This document shows, piece after piece, positions 1 to 7,189 of a stretch of DNA of 9,277 nucleotides. Source of the DNA: Candidatus Hydrogenedentota bacterium (GTDB lineage: Bacteria; Hydrogenedentota; Hydrogenedentia; Hydrogenedentales; CAITNO01); the NCBI GenBank assembly GCA_007118765.1, contig SKQZ01000457.1:1-9277 (forward strand), written 5' to 3'. Numbering within the stretch: the first letter of the stretch is position 1; every line of letters starts with the position of its first letter. Both the position numbers and the translations under genes were made by a program. The notes beneath the pieces were generated by a model. That model was not told where the DNA came from. It did not search any database and saw nothing but the letters and a program-made list of their open reading frames with translations.

Positions 1-9
1 AAGATTTCT

Positions 10-166
10 GTTGCACCTGCGAATCTAACACCATATCAGGCACTTTGCTTGCCCGCCGACTTCGACGTGTGATAACACGCTGTCAGCCGGCGGCCTGCGC
101 AAAGCACCTGCTCTGGCGCAATCTTCACAGGTTCACGACGAAACCTGATGAAATATCCGGGTTAAA
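10..166. repeat. Long palindromic (MITE-like) repeat, copy A
   Basis: Bases 10-152 match 9135-9277 in the same orientation without gaps, with 7 differences in 143 bases (positions 27, 31, 71, 72, 104, 132 and 140). The right end, TGAAATATCCGGGTTAAA at 149-166, recurs at 6178-6195. The element folds on itself through nested arms: 15-23 with 124-132, 38-40 with 107-109, 43-48 with 99-104, 53-58 with 88-93, and 66-70 with 75-79 around a four-base loop. Left of base 10 it departs from copy B: the GC-rich mini-palindrome of copy B is missing and unrelated bases run to the window edge. Copy A is therefore either truncated or the end of a larger element. No transposase is visible. A non-autonomous mobile element is my inference; the repeat and its folding are seen directly. 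Confidence 0.85.
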
Positions 167-186
167 GCAGCTTTGGAGAAACAATC

Positions 187-315
187 ATGGGACCCTCTTA
201 TGACCATGCCGAAAAATCCGTGTTGATGACAACGCTATTTCTGAGGAGTCTTTTTACGTTTATTGTAGGCTTGTTGTTCACGCTAACACTGTTTTTCGGC
301 GAACCCGCGGCGTAA
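187..315 (+). CDS. Small single-pass membrane protein, 42 aa, unknown function
   Basis: An ATG at 187 opens a 42-codon frame ending in TAA at 313-315. It is preceded by GGAG at 175-178, a good Shine-Dalgarno at 8-base spacing. Residues 1-13 are polar (including D6, E9 and K10). Residues 15-37 are almost wholly hydrophobic, rich in Leu, Phe and Thr with one Arg at 20. The tail is short and acidic (E39). This pattern suggests one membrane helix. I do not recognise a family. The frame starts 20 bases after the end of palindromic repeat A and converges on the UroD-like gene, with only 17 bases between the two stop codons. The GGAG site and a clean helix argue for a real gene; its length and lack of known relatives argue for caution. 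Chance or a remnant of a longer protein are the alternatives. Confidence 0.45.
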   Translation: MGPSYDHAEKSVLMTTLFLRSLFTFIVGLLFTLTLFFGEPAA

Positions 316-332
316 CGCCCCAGCTCCGATCG

Positions 333-1412
333 CTATTGTGGTGCGCCGAAAGCACCCGGCGCCAGCCCGAGAGCCTCTTCAAATACCGCCAACACGTTTT
401 CAACGGGATTGTCCGCTTGGATACAGTGGGCGGGCGCGAAGATATAGCCGCCGTCCCGGAATAACGCAAGCCGGTGACGCGCCTCCGCACGACACTCCGC
501 CACCGTGCCGAATGGCAGGGTTTGCTGTGTGCTGATGAGACCGCAGTAGGCAATTTTGTCGTGAAACTGTTCCTTCAGCCTTTCCGGCTGCATGCCTGAC
601 GGTTCAGGCTGCATGGCATCCAGAATATCCAGTCCCATATCAATAAACCGTGACTGCAAGCGGCTTGTGTCGCCGCAAGAATGCATCATCGCTTTGCACC
701 CGTGGGCATGCGCCAAATCAATGAACCGTTGCAGCCGTGGCCGGAAGAAGGCGTCGAAAATCTCCAGCGGAAACATGGGGCCCAACTGATTGCCAGTATC
801 TTCGCCCAAGCAGAGGATGTCTATTTTGCCTTTGGCCGCCTCCAACGTCCTGCGCGACACTTCGTAATAGAAGTCGCACCGCTTGTCTATGATCGCAACG
901 CCCACAGGATCCTCGGTCATGATGTCAATCATCACCTGCTCCATGCCGCGCCCGCGACTTACTCCATTGAGAATGTCGGGACGTCCCGCGTCGCCCGCGA
1001 ACACTGCATAGTCTGCGTATTGGTCACAAGCCGCTTCAATGTGTGTATAGTCGTAATCATCCGGCGACGGCCACGGATACTGCTCAACATCCTCCGGCGT
1101 ATGCAGCTCGGCCAGTGCGAGATGGCTGGCTTCCGGGTACGCGCCGTCGTGTCCGTGATCAAACATTACATACCCGACACCCCATTCATCCACGAAATCG
1201 GCGCCTTCCGGCGTCGGCGGCAATGTGCCGCGGTAGACGGGATAAACACCGCGAAAATCAACGCCAAATTGCTGCAACAGCTGTTCCGGGTCATCAAAAG
1301 CGAAATGCTGCATCATCTTCTGCTGTATCTCGGGCGTAAGATACACCTGGATGGGCACACGGTCGGTGGGACGGCGGGCCAACGCCGCCAGCACGCGCTC
1401 TTTGGAGTTCAT
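333..1412 (-). CDS. UroD-superfamily protein, probable Zn/cobalamin-type methyltransferase rather than HemE
   Basis: This 359-residue cytoplasmic protein has the length and motifs of the uroporphyrinogen decarboxylase superfamily (PF01208). It opens with the usual NSKERVLAAL-type helix and an RVP motif (18-20). It has GEDTGNQ at 203-209, HSCGD at 244-248, MQPE at 267-270, and APAHCIQADNP at 326-336 near the C-terminus. It lacks the N-terminal RQAGRY signature of true HemE, so heme synthesis is unlikely. H244-x-C246 together with C330 resembles the His-x-Cys...Cys zinc site of MtaA/MtbA/CmuA methyltransferases, which move methyl groups to or from corrinoids or thiols. No corrinoid protein is encoded here and the substrate is unknown. 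The start at 1412 is chosen because AAGGAG lies 10 bases upstream; a longer reading would run back into the beta-galactosidase gene. It follows that gene by 52 bases and is probably the last gene of its operon. Confidence 0.85.
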   Translation of the reverse strand: MNSKERVLAALARRPTDRVPIQVYLTPEIQQKMMQHFAFDDPEQLLQQFGVDFRGVYPVYRGTLPPTPEGADFVDEWGVGYVMFDHGHDGAYPEASHLALAELHTPEDVEQYPWPSPDDYDYTHIEAACDQYADYAVFAGDAGRPDILNGVSRGRGMEQVMIDIMTEDPVGVAIIDKRCDFYYEVSRRTLEAAKGKIDILCLGEDTGNQLGPMFPLEIFDAFFRPRLQRFIDLAHAHGCKAMMHSCGDTSRLQSRFIDMGLDILDAMQPEPSGMQPERLKEQFHDKIAYCGLISTQQTLPFGTVAECRAEARHRLALFRDGGYIFAPAHCIQADNPVENVLAVFEEALGLAPGAFGAPQ

Positions 1413-1441
1413 GTTATGTTGCTCCTTTTTACTCTGGTCCG

Positions 1442-1464
1442 TGTATCGTACAAGCGGCGATACA
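1442..1464 (-). promoter_or_regulatory. Stem-loop directly after the beta-galactosidase stop codon
   Basis: TGTATCG at 1442-1448 and CGATACA at 1458-1464 are perfect inverted repeats of 7 bases around a 9-base loop. In the minus-strand transcript the hairpin begins on the base after the TAA of the beta-galactosidase gene and ends about 20 bases before the Shine-Dalgarno of the UroD-like gene. No T-run follows, so it is not a standard intrinsic terminator. It could be an mRNA-processing or 3'-protecting hairpin that sets relative expression of the two genes, or chance. Confidence 0.35.
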
Positions 1465-4400
1465 TTATTTTTCGGGATACGTCCTGTTGTGCCATGTGGA
1501 AACATCTTCCGTACCCATGGACAAGGGCCCCATCCGGAAACGATGGGCAAAGGTGGCATAGGTGAGGCGGTAGGCATCAAGGGGCAGTGCGCCCCAGCTG
1601 TCATTGCCGCCCACGCCCATTTGACGGTAATCAAGGTGCAGCGTCACGCTGTCGCGCCGGGACAATAAACAATCGTGGTCCGCCGCCTCCACATCCTCCT
1701 GGCTGTAGGGCCATGCCCCGGCATCGAAGGTGGGCATACCCGATACAAACAGCCCTTTCCCCTGTTTATCCGTCAACGTCAACCAGCGCACATCACAGCG
1801 GTTGCCGTTCTCCTGGGGTCGTACATAAGGATGGATGAGTTCTTCCACGGCACTCTGATACACGCCTATGGCCGCTCCTGTTTTCCGATCCCAGTAGTTT
1901 TCGTGCGGGCCGCGCCCATACCATATCGCCTGATTAAAGCAACCGGGCAGTGCCATGCGCATGCCGAAGCGGGGCAGTTCCGGCGCTTTCTCGTCCCGTT
2001 GCAACGATAGCGTCACCACAATATCACCGTTGCCGTAAACCGTGTAGGTTGTCAACATAAGTCCCAGACCATCAGGCAAGGCGCGCTGCACGGCAATACG
2101 GGCCATGCCGCGTTTTGGCCGGGTTGTCAGCATTTCCGTTATGCGTGCCCCGGCTGCGGCATCGCGCCAACAGGCCAGTCGCACAGGCATATTGTTGCCT
2201 CGGTCGTTGTCGGTGGGCGCCCGCCAAAAGTTGGGTTCCAGCGGCGCAACAAGCATTTCCGTATCATTCACACGCCACGAAGTCATCACGCCCGTAGCGC
2301 TGTCCACGGTCACGGCGAATCCGTCTCCCGATACCCTGACGGCCTGTTCCTGTTCCGCAACGGCAATTTCGGGCAGTGCTTCGGGTTGTGTTACGACGGG
2401 AGGCAGCGTTGTCACCGGCAGTTCGTACTGGTCCCATGCCACTTCAAATCCGGCCGGCGCCCACTGTTGGTTCGCGGCAAGACGGGCGGACAAGATGATG
2501 AAGTATTCCGCACCGGGACGCGCAATGGGCGGCGTGAAGGGGATGTTCACGTTCCTGCTTGTGCCCGGCGGTATGGCCATGATGGGCAATACGCCCTGTT
2601 CAAAAGGCTCGCCATCCCCAATGGTCTTCCAGTGTATTTCCACGTGACCTGTATCCAGAAAGGCGTGCTTGTTCTGGATGCATACATCGCCCGCGCGCAG
2701 ATCTTCGGGCAAGAACTTGATGTATTGGTACACCTTCTTCACTTCCGCTGCGGACGGGTTGGGGCGTCGATCTGCCTGGAACAGGCCGTCACAACAAAAG
2801 ATGTCGTCGTGACACTTTTCGCCGTAGTCGCCGCCATACGCCCAGAACCAGTCCCGGTTGTAGTGGGGCGCGGGCGATTTCCGGTCGCCCCGGGGATCAT
2901 CAAAGGACTTGCGCAATGCCTGGTCTACAAAGTCCCAGATACATCCCCCCATAAAAATGGGGTGTGCTTCAAATACGTCCCAATACTCCTGCAAATTGCC
3001 CACGCTGTTGCCCATGGCATGGGCATACTCGCAGAGCATATATGGCTTTTCACTGTCCGAGGCCGCATACGCCAGCAACTGTTGCATGGATTGGTACATT
3101 TCGCTATGCACATCCGCCACCTCATTGTAACGTTCATAATGGATGGGGCGGCTGGCATCCAGTTCGCGAATAAGCGCCGCGCAAGCGTCAAAGTTGCATC
3201 CCGGCCCCGCCTCATTGCCCATGCTCCACATAATGATGGAGGGATGGTTCTTGTCCCGTTCCACCATGCGCCGCACCCGGTCCACGTGGGCGGCCTCCCA
3301 GTCGGGATGATTGCCCAAAGTTTTGTCCCAGTCATAACCCATCCCGTGGGATTCGATATTCGCCTCGTCAATAACATACAACCCGTACTGGTCGCACAAG
3401 TCATACCATGTCGGCTGATTCGGGTAATGGGAAGTGCGGACGGTATTGATGTTGTGTCGTTTCATCAGCAATACGTCCTGTTCCATTTCCTCGCGGGTAA
3501 CGGCACGGCCCCGGTCAGGGCTGTGTTCGTGCCGGTTTACGCCCTTGATATGAACGGGCACGCCGTTGATAAGAAATCGCTTGTCGCGTATTTCAATTTT
3601 CCGGAACCCGTGCCGTGCGGCATGCGCTTCCAACACCATGCCTGTTGCATCTTTCAGGACAAGCGTCACCGTATAACAGTTGGGCGTTTCCGCCGTCCAT
3701 TTCAGGGGATTGGGCACGGAAATGACGCCGGAAACGGTGGCTTCCGCACCGGCGGCGATCTCGGGGACTTCCACTGTCAATTCCGTCTCCACCGGCGTTC
3801 CCTCAGGATCATACAACACCGCCGCAATATGGGCGGGCGCGCTTGGTTCTGCGCCGAGATTCCGCACCGTGGCGTGCACCGTAAGGGTGGCATCCAAATA
3901 GGCCGCGTCAAGATCGGAACTAAGGCCATAGTCACGAATATGCATGGGCGTGACGCTGTAAAGCAACACATCACGAAAAATGCCGCTTAGCCGCCACATA
4001 TCCTGGTCTTCAAGGTAACTGCCGTCACACCACCGGTATACTTCAACAGCCAGCAGATTCTCGCCCGGTTGCAGGTGGGTGCTGATATTAAAAGTTGCGG
4101 GCGTTTTGCTCTCCTGGCTGTAGCCCACTTCACGGCCGTTCACCCATAGATAGAAAGCGCTGTATACCCCGCCGAATTGGATAAACACTTCGCGGCCCGC
4201 CCAGTCATTCGGCACAACAAACCGGGTGCGGTATGCGCCCACAGAGTTGTTGTCATGCGGGATGCGGGGCGGATCGGCGGGAAAGGGATAATTCACGTTC
4301 AGATAAATGGGGATGTCATATCCCTGCATCTCCCAATTCGACGGCACCGGTATCGTGTCCCAGCGGCTATCGTCAAATCCGATCTCCTGAAACCCCCGGG

Positions 4401-4656
4401 GGCGGGCATCAGGGTTCGGCGCCCAACAAAACTTCCATGCACCATTCAGGGACATCCCATAGGGCGACCGGGCACGTTCAAGCCGCCGGGCTGCGGCTGC
4501 GTCCGGGAAGGGCATGCGTGTACAGCCCGGTTGCTCCTTGTTGCGTCCCAATACCCGTGGGTCTTCCCAGTCCGGCGCGTCCGCAGCCCGCGCGTCACGG
4601 GCGCGACACAGCAGCAATGGGAATACCAACGCAACAACAATCAAGAATGACGGCAT
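1465..4656 (-). CDS. Secreted GH2 beta-galactosidase, LacZ type, 1063 aa
   Basis: This enzyme hydrolyses terminal beta-galactosides (or related beta-glycosides) and is about 40 residues longer than E. coli LacZ, mainly because of a signal peptide. Residues 1-24 are hydrophobic and end in ARA before AD, a signal-peptidase I type site, so it acts outside the cytoplasm. GH2 domains run in order: sugar-binding (about 65-235, with PSNWEMQGYD at 105-114), immunoglobulin-like (about 240-350), TIM barrel (about 355-640), a second beta domain, and the C-terminal LacZ domain (about 770-1045, with GRGPHENY at 914-921). The acid/base is E482 in MGNEAG and the nucleophile is E543 in LCEYAHAMGNS. NIESHG at 433-438 holds the usual metal-site residues, and W1021 in GGNDSW matches the LacZ substrate-stacking tryptophan. 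The start at 4656 has GGGAGG 6 bases upstream. An 89-base gap without a terminator separates it from the esterase gene upstream. Galactose specificity is inferred from the family. Confidence 0.93.
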   Translation of the reverse strand: MPSFLIVVALVFPLLLCRARDARAADAPDWEDPRVLGRNKEQPGCTRMPFPDAAAARRLERARSPYGMSLNGAWKFCWAPNPDARPRGFQEIGFDDSRWDTIPVPSNWEMQGYDIPIYLNVNYPFPADPPRIPHDNNSVGAYRTRFVVPNDWAGREVFIQFGGVYSAFYLWVNGREVGYSQESKTPATFNISTHLQPGENLLAVEVYRWCDGSYLEDQDMWRLSGIFRDVLLYSVTPMHIRDYGLSSDLDAAYLDATLTVHATVRNLGAEPSAPAHIAAVLYDPEGTPVETELTVEVPEIAAGAEATVSGVISVPNPLKWTAETPNCYTVTLVLKDATGMVLEAHAARHGFRKIEIRDKRFLINGVPVHIKGVNRHEHSPDRGRAVTREEMEQDVLLMKRHNINTVRTSHYPNQPTWYDLCDQYGLYVIDEANIESHGMGYDWDKTLGNHPDWEAAHVDRVRRMVERDKNHPSIIMWSMGNEAGPGCNFDACAALIRELDASRPIHYERYNEVADVHSEMYQSMQQLLAYAASDSEKPYMLCEYAHAMGNSVGNLQEYWDVFEAHPIFMGGCIWDFVDQALRKSFDDPRGDRKSPAPHYNRDWFWAYGGDYGEKCHDDIFCCDGLFQADRRPNPSAAEVKKVYQYIKFLPEDLRAGDVCIQNKHAFLDTGHVEIHWKTIGDGEPFEQGVLPIMAIPPGTSRNVNIPFTPPIARPGAEYFIILSARLAANQQWAPAGFEVAWDQYELPVTTLPPVVTQPEALPEIAVAEQEQAVRVSGDGFAVTVDSATGVMTSWRVNDTEMLVAPLEPNFWRAPTDNDRGNNMPVRLACWRDAAAGARITEMLTTRPKRGMARIAVQRALPDGLGLMLTTYTVYGNGDIVVTLSLQRDEKAPELPRFGMRMALPGCFNQAIWYGRGPHENYWDRKTGAAIGVYQSAVEELIHPYVRPQENGNRCDVRWLTLTDKQGKGLFVSGMPTFDAGAWPYSQEDVEAADHDCLLSRRDSVTLHLDYRQMGVGGNDSWGALPLDAYRLTYATFAHRFRMGPLSMGTEDVSTWHNRTYPEK

Positions 4657-4745
4657 AATGGGCCTCCCATCCTGCCCCGGCCTACGGCCAGCCCATGTAT
4701 TTCATGCGTACAACAACACAACAGCGATACAAATGACAACCTGAT

Positions 4746-6044
4746 TTACTTTTCCGGCAGCGGCAGTTCGCGTATACGGATGTTACGAAAATCAAGGCGC
4801 GAACCGTGATTCTGGAGTCCGATAAAACCCGCGGTCTGCAATACGCCCGGGTGATCCGGCGCCTTGTCGGCATACCGGGCAATATCGTCATCCACAATGG
4901 TCGTGCCGTTCAGCCGCACATAGATTTCACTGCCCTCATACCGGATATACATGTCCTGCCATTCGCCTGCGGGCTTCGCAACCCGTTCGGAAGGTGAAAT
5001 CAAGGCATATACCGCGCCGCAATACTGCCAGTCTTCGAGTTCGGCATATTCCGGTGCATAGTCATCCAGTATTTGCACTTCAAGCCCTTCAAAGGCAGGG
5101 TTGCCGCCATACGGGGCGCGGATAAATACACCGCTGTTGCCGGCGGGGGGCACGTTAAACTCCAGCTCCATTTCAAAGTCCGCAAACTCACGACAGGTGG
5201 CAAGCCAACCGCCCCCATCGCCGTCGGTATATAACAGGCCGTTTTCGACGCCCCATGTTTCTTCCGCACCGCCAATCTGGTGCCATCCGGTCAGGTCGCG
5301 TCCATTAAACAACGGTGTCCACTCCGTCTCGCCAAGCAGCCGCGCCACGGTCGGTTCCACGGCATGTGCCCACAACGCATAGCCCTGCTGATTCGGATGC
5401 AGTTTGTCGGGCATGGTTTCTTCCGCCAACAAGGCGCCGTGCCGATCTACAAAGGCGTGTTTGATGTCCAGGAACGTGACCATCGGATCCTCCGCAGCCG
5501 CCGAAAACAGTTCGCCGGCCTTGCGCAACCGCTCTTGATATTCCTCATCCACATCGGTTCGGGGGAAAATGGCCAACAACAGAATGCGCGTGTCCGGCAC
5601 GGCATCGCGCAAGTTCGCGACAACGGCCTTCACGCCCGCCGCAATCTCCTCCGCCGAATTGTCACGGAAATTGTTGGTGCCGATCATAATCATGGCGAGT
5701 TTGGGCGAAATGCCCTCAAGGTGGCCGTTTTCGAGCCGCCACAGCACGTGTTGTGTTCGGTCGCCCGAAAACCCCATGTTCACCGCGTTTCTGTCCGCAT
5801 AGTATTCTTCCCAGATGCTTTGACCGGCGCCCTCCCAGCCATGTGTAATGGAATCGCCAATAAACAGCATGTCCACGTTTCCGTCCTGCACCCGCGCATT
5901 AACCGCTTCATGGCGCTCCTGCCACCACGCATCTTCACGCGGGACCGGCGTAATCGCCGTGTGTGCCGCCGCCGTCAGCGACGCCGTCAACAGCACAAAC
6001 GCGAGACATGCCCATAGCCGATAATGAAAAGTTGTTCTATACAT
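4746..6044 (-). CDS. Secreted SGNH/GDSL hydrolase fused to DUF1080 (3-keto-disaccharide hydrolase-type) domain
   Basis: This 432-residue two-domain exported protein has a signal peptide at about 1-27 (hydrophobic core LACLAFVLL-like, cut near AAA-H). The first domain (about 35-238) is an SGNH esterase: GDS at 63-65 with nucleophile S65, GFSGD at 91-95 (oxyanion G94), GTNN at 122-125 (N124), and DKLHPN at 213-218 giving D213 and H216. All four blocks are intact, so it should be active on ester groups such as acetylated sugars. The second domain (about 240-427) is DUF1080/PF06439, recognisable by WTPLFNGRDLTGW at 242-254, TWGVENGLL at 263-271, GNSGVFIRA at 302-310 and FIGLQNHG at 407-414. Family members bind or cleave glycans, including 3-keto-glycosides. 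AGGA lies 7 bases before the start. It is the first gene of the block with the beta-galactosidase, which suggests joint deacylation and hydrolysis of one glycan. Confidence 0.9.
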   Translation of the reverse strand: MYRTTFHYRLWACLAFVLLTASLTAAAHTAITPVPREDAWWQERHEAVNARVQDGNVDMLFIGDSITHGWEGAGQSIWEEYYADRNAVNMGFSGDRTQHVLWRLENGHLEGISPKLAMIMIGTNNFRDNSAEEIAAGVKAVVANLRDAVPDTRILLLAIFPRTDVDEEYQERLRKAGELFSAAAEDPMVTFLDIKHAFVDRHGALLAEETMPDKLHPNQQGYALWAHAVEPTVARLLGETEWTPLFNGRDLTGWHQIGGAEETWGVENGLLYTDGDGGGWLATCREFADFEMELEFNVPPAGNSGVFIRAPYGGNPAFEGLEVQILDDYAPEYAELEDWQYCGAVYALISPSERVAKPAGEWQDMYIRYEGSEIYVRLNGTTIVDDDIARYADKAPDHPGVLQTAGFIGLQNHGSRLDFRNIRIRELPLPEK

Positions 6045-6091
6045 GGTCTGTTCCTTTCTGTACGGAGGAGTTTGTGGAAAGCGACTGCTGC

Positions 6092-6097
6092 ATCATA
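6092..6097 (-). promoter_or_regulatory. Possible -10 box for the esterase/beta-galactosidase block
   Basis: On the minus strand TATGAT (5 of 6 with TATAAT) lies in an AT-rich stretch preceded by six Ts, 48 bases before the start codon at 6044. No convincing -35 box stands 16-18 bases upstream. The site falls in the 100 unassigned bases (6045-6144) between the palindrome and the esterase gene, which is where a promoter would be expected if the palindrome ends the opp transcript. Weak evidence. Confidence 0.22.
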
Positions 6098-6144
6098 TAA
6101 AAAATTGTTGCTCAAAAACGAATTGCGCCGCGCCAGTTCAATTA

Positions 6145-6194
6145 TTGACCCGGATATTTCACCCCGCCGTGGCGGGGTGAAATATCCGGGTTAA
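6145..6194. repeat. Near-perfect 50-base palindrome, collapsed copy of the flanking repeat
   Basis: Bases 6145-6168 pair with 6171-6194 around a two-base GT centre, with one mismatch (6147/6192). The outer arms ACCCGGATATTTCA and TGAAATATCCGGGTT are the terminal sequences of the long repeats. The inner CCCCGCC/GGCGGGG mini-palindrome is also present in copy B at 9120-9135. The long interior seen in copies A and B is absent, so this looks like an internally deleted copy joined at a single shared T. It lies at the end of the opp genes and includes the stop codon of oppF (6191-6193). In RNA it would form a very strong hairpin, but neither side has a T-run, so it may block exonucleases or act as a rho-limited terminator instead of an intrinsic one. 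Confidence 0.85.
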
Positions 6195-7189
6195 ACGCGC
6201 CGGACAAAGGGACACGCCACCTCGCGCACCTCATCCAAGCGTTCGAGTGCGGGATCGTTTAGGCTGCACGACGGCTGTGCCTTTGGACAACGCGGATGGA
6301 AACGACACCCTGAAGGCGGGTTAATGGGCGACGGCGGTTCGCCTTTGGGCACAACGTGTACGCGTGAACGTTCCTGTTCGGGATCGGGAATCGGTATGGC
6401 CTGCAAGAGCGTTTGGGTGTACGGATGTGCCGGCGCATCAAACACCTCGGCTGCGGGTCCTGTTTCCACGATGCGCCCGAGATACATCACAAAAACCCGC
6501 CGCGCAATATGACGAACAACGCCAAGGTCATGACTGATAAAGATCATGGTCATGTCGAACTCTTGTTGCAACGCCGCGAGCAGATTGATGATTTGGGCTT
6601 GAACCGACACATCCAACGCGGACACCGGCTCGTCCGCCACCAATAGTTGCGGCTGCAACGCCAGGGCGCGGGCAATGGCGATGCGCTGTCGTTGCCCGCC
6701 GGAAAACTCATGGGGATACTTGCGCACGAACCGGCTCGCCAAGCCCACCTTGTCCATCAACGCAAACACTTCGCTGGACAAGGCACGGCCTGTCATTCGG
6801 CGATGCACGCGAATCGGTTCGGCAACAGCATCGAACACGGTCATGCGCGGATTCAGGGAGGCATAGGGATCCTGAAAGATCATTTGAATCAAGGGGCGTA
6901 TCCGGCGCAACTCTTTGCCGCTCATCGCCGCAATATCGCGACCGCTAACCGATATGCTGCCTGCAGTGGGCGTTTCCAGACGCACAATGGCCCGCGCCAA
7001 TGTGGACTTGCCACAGCCCGATTCGCCCACGACCCCGATAATATCGCCCGAATGCGCTGTTAACGAGACGCCGTCCACCGCCTGCACATACGCGGCGGGC
7101 ACACGGCGCACCAGAGCAAGCCGCCCTTTCACCGGAAACCAGACGCGCAGATTTTCGACATGCAGCAGCGGGTGGGGGTGTCTGTTCAT
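6191..7189 (-). CDS. oppF: Peptide/oligosaccharide ABC transporter ATP-binding subunit, OppF/DppF type
   Basis: This 332-residue protein is one of the two cytoplasmic ATPases powering an Opp/Dpp-family importer. It has the Walker A motif GESGCGKST at 55-63, Q-loop Q106 in FQDPYASLNP, signature FSGGQ at 162-166, Walker B LLVADE at 182-187, a following SALD loop, and switch H220 in ISHDLGVV. The extra segment between the first strands (about 20-36) is typical of OppF. The C-terminal oligopeptide domain holds HPYTQTLL at 255-262 and cysteines C295, C301, C308 and C326, the conserved four-Cys motif of the family. The start at 7189 overlaps the oppD stop as ATGA and is preceded by GGGAG at 7-base spacing; a 35-residue longer reading lies inside oppD and is rejected. 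The last valine codon is partly, and the TAA stop wholly, made of repeat bases. Confidence 0.93.
   Translation of the reverse strand: MNRHPHPLLHVENLRVWFPVKGRLALVRRVPAAYVQAVDGVSLTAHSGDIIGVVGESGCGKSTLARAIVRLETPTAGSISVSGRDIAAMSGKELRRIRPLIQMIFQDPYASLNPRMTVFDAVAEPIRVHRRMTGRALSSEVFALMDKVGLASRFVRKYPHEFSGGQRQRIAIARALALQPQLLVADEPVSALDVSVQAQIINLLAALQQEFDMTMIFISHDLGVVRHIARRVFVMYLGRIVETGPAAEVFDAPAHPYTQTLLQAIPIPDPEQERSRVHVVPKGEPPSPINPPSGCRFHPRCPKAQPSCSLNDPALERLDEVREVACPFVRRV

Noticed and set aside
124..159. Promoter within repeat copy A reading towards the small gene
   Set aside because: The best candidate boxes (TTCACG at 132-137, TATCCG at 154-159) match consensus poorly.
10..166. CRISPR array
   Set aside because: There is one copy per locus with no regular short repeats and spacers; it is a dispersed repeat.
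309..319. GGCG/CGCC hairpin over the small gene's stop codon as a terminator
   Set aside because: The stem is only 4 bases and no T-run follows on either strand.
681..1565. A 294-codon open frame on the plus strand
   Set aside because: It is antisense to the UroD-like gene and the beta-galactosidase end; its translation shows no family features.
1413..1634. A 74-residue N-terminal extension of the UroD-like protein
   Set aside because: It would overlap the beta-galactosidase gene, and the start at 1412 has a clear AAGGAG and a family-like N-terminus.
2386..3990. A 534-codon open frame on the plus strand
   Set aside because: It lies wholly antisense to the beta-galactosidase catalytic region, has no recognisable domain, and is explained by GC-biased codons opening the opposite strand.
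4600..4656. Lipoprotein signal in the beta-galactosidase (Leu-Leu-Leu-Cys at 14-17)
   Set aside because: The residue before Cys should be small (Gly, Ala or Ser), and a normal ARA cleavage site follows at 22-24.
5280..6017. A 245-codon open frame on the plus strand
   Set aside because: It is antisense to the SGNH/DUF1080 gene, whose motifs prove the minus strand is coding; the plus translation is Arg/His-rich and unlike a folded protein.
6045..6072. CTCCTCC on the minus strand masking the esterase Shine-Dalgarno
   Set aside because: Only about four base pairs can form with the AGGA site, too weak to claim a regulatory hairpin.
6145..6194. The strong palindrome as a standard rho-independent terminator
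   Set aside because: Neither side carries a T-run, and it belongs to a repeat family found at other places.
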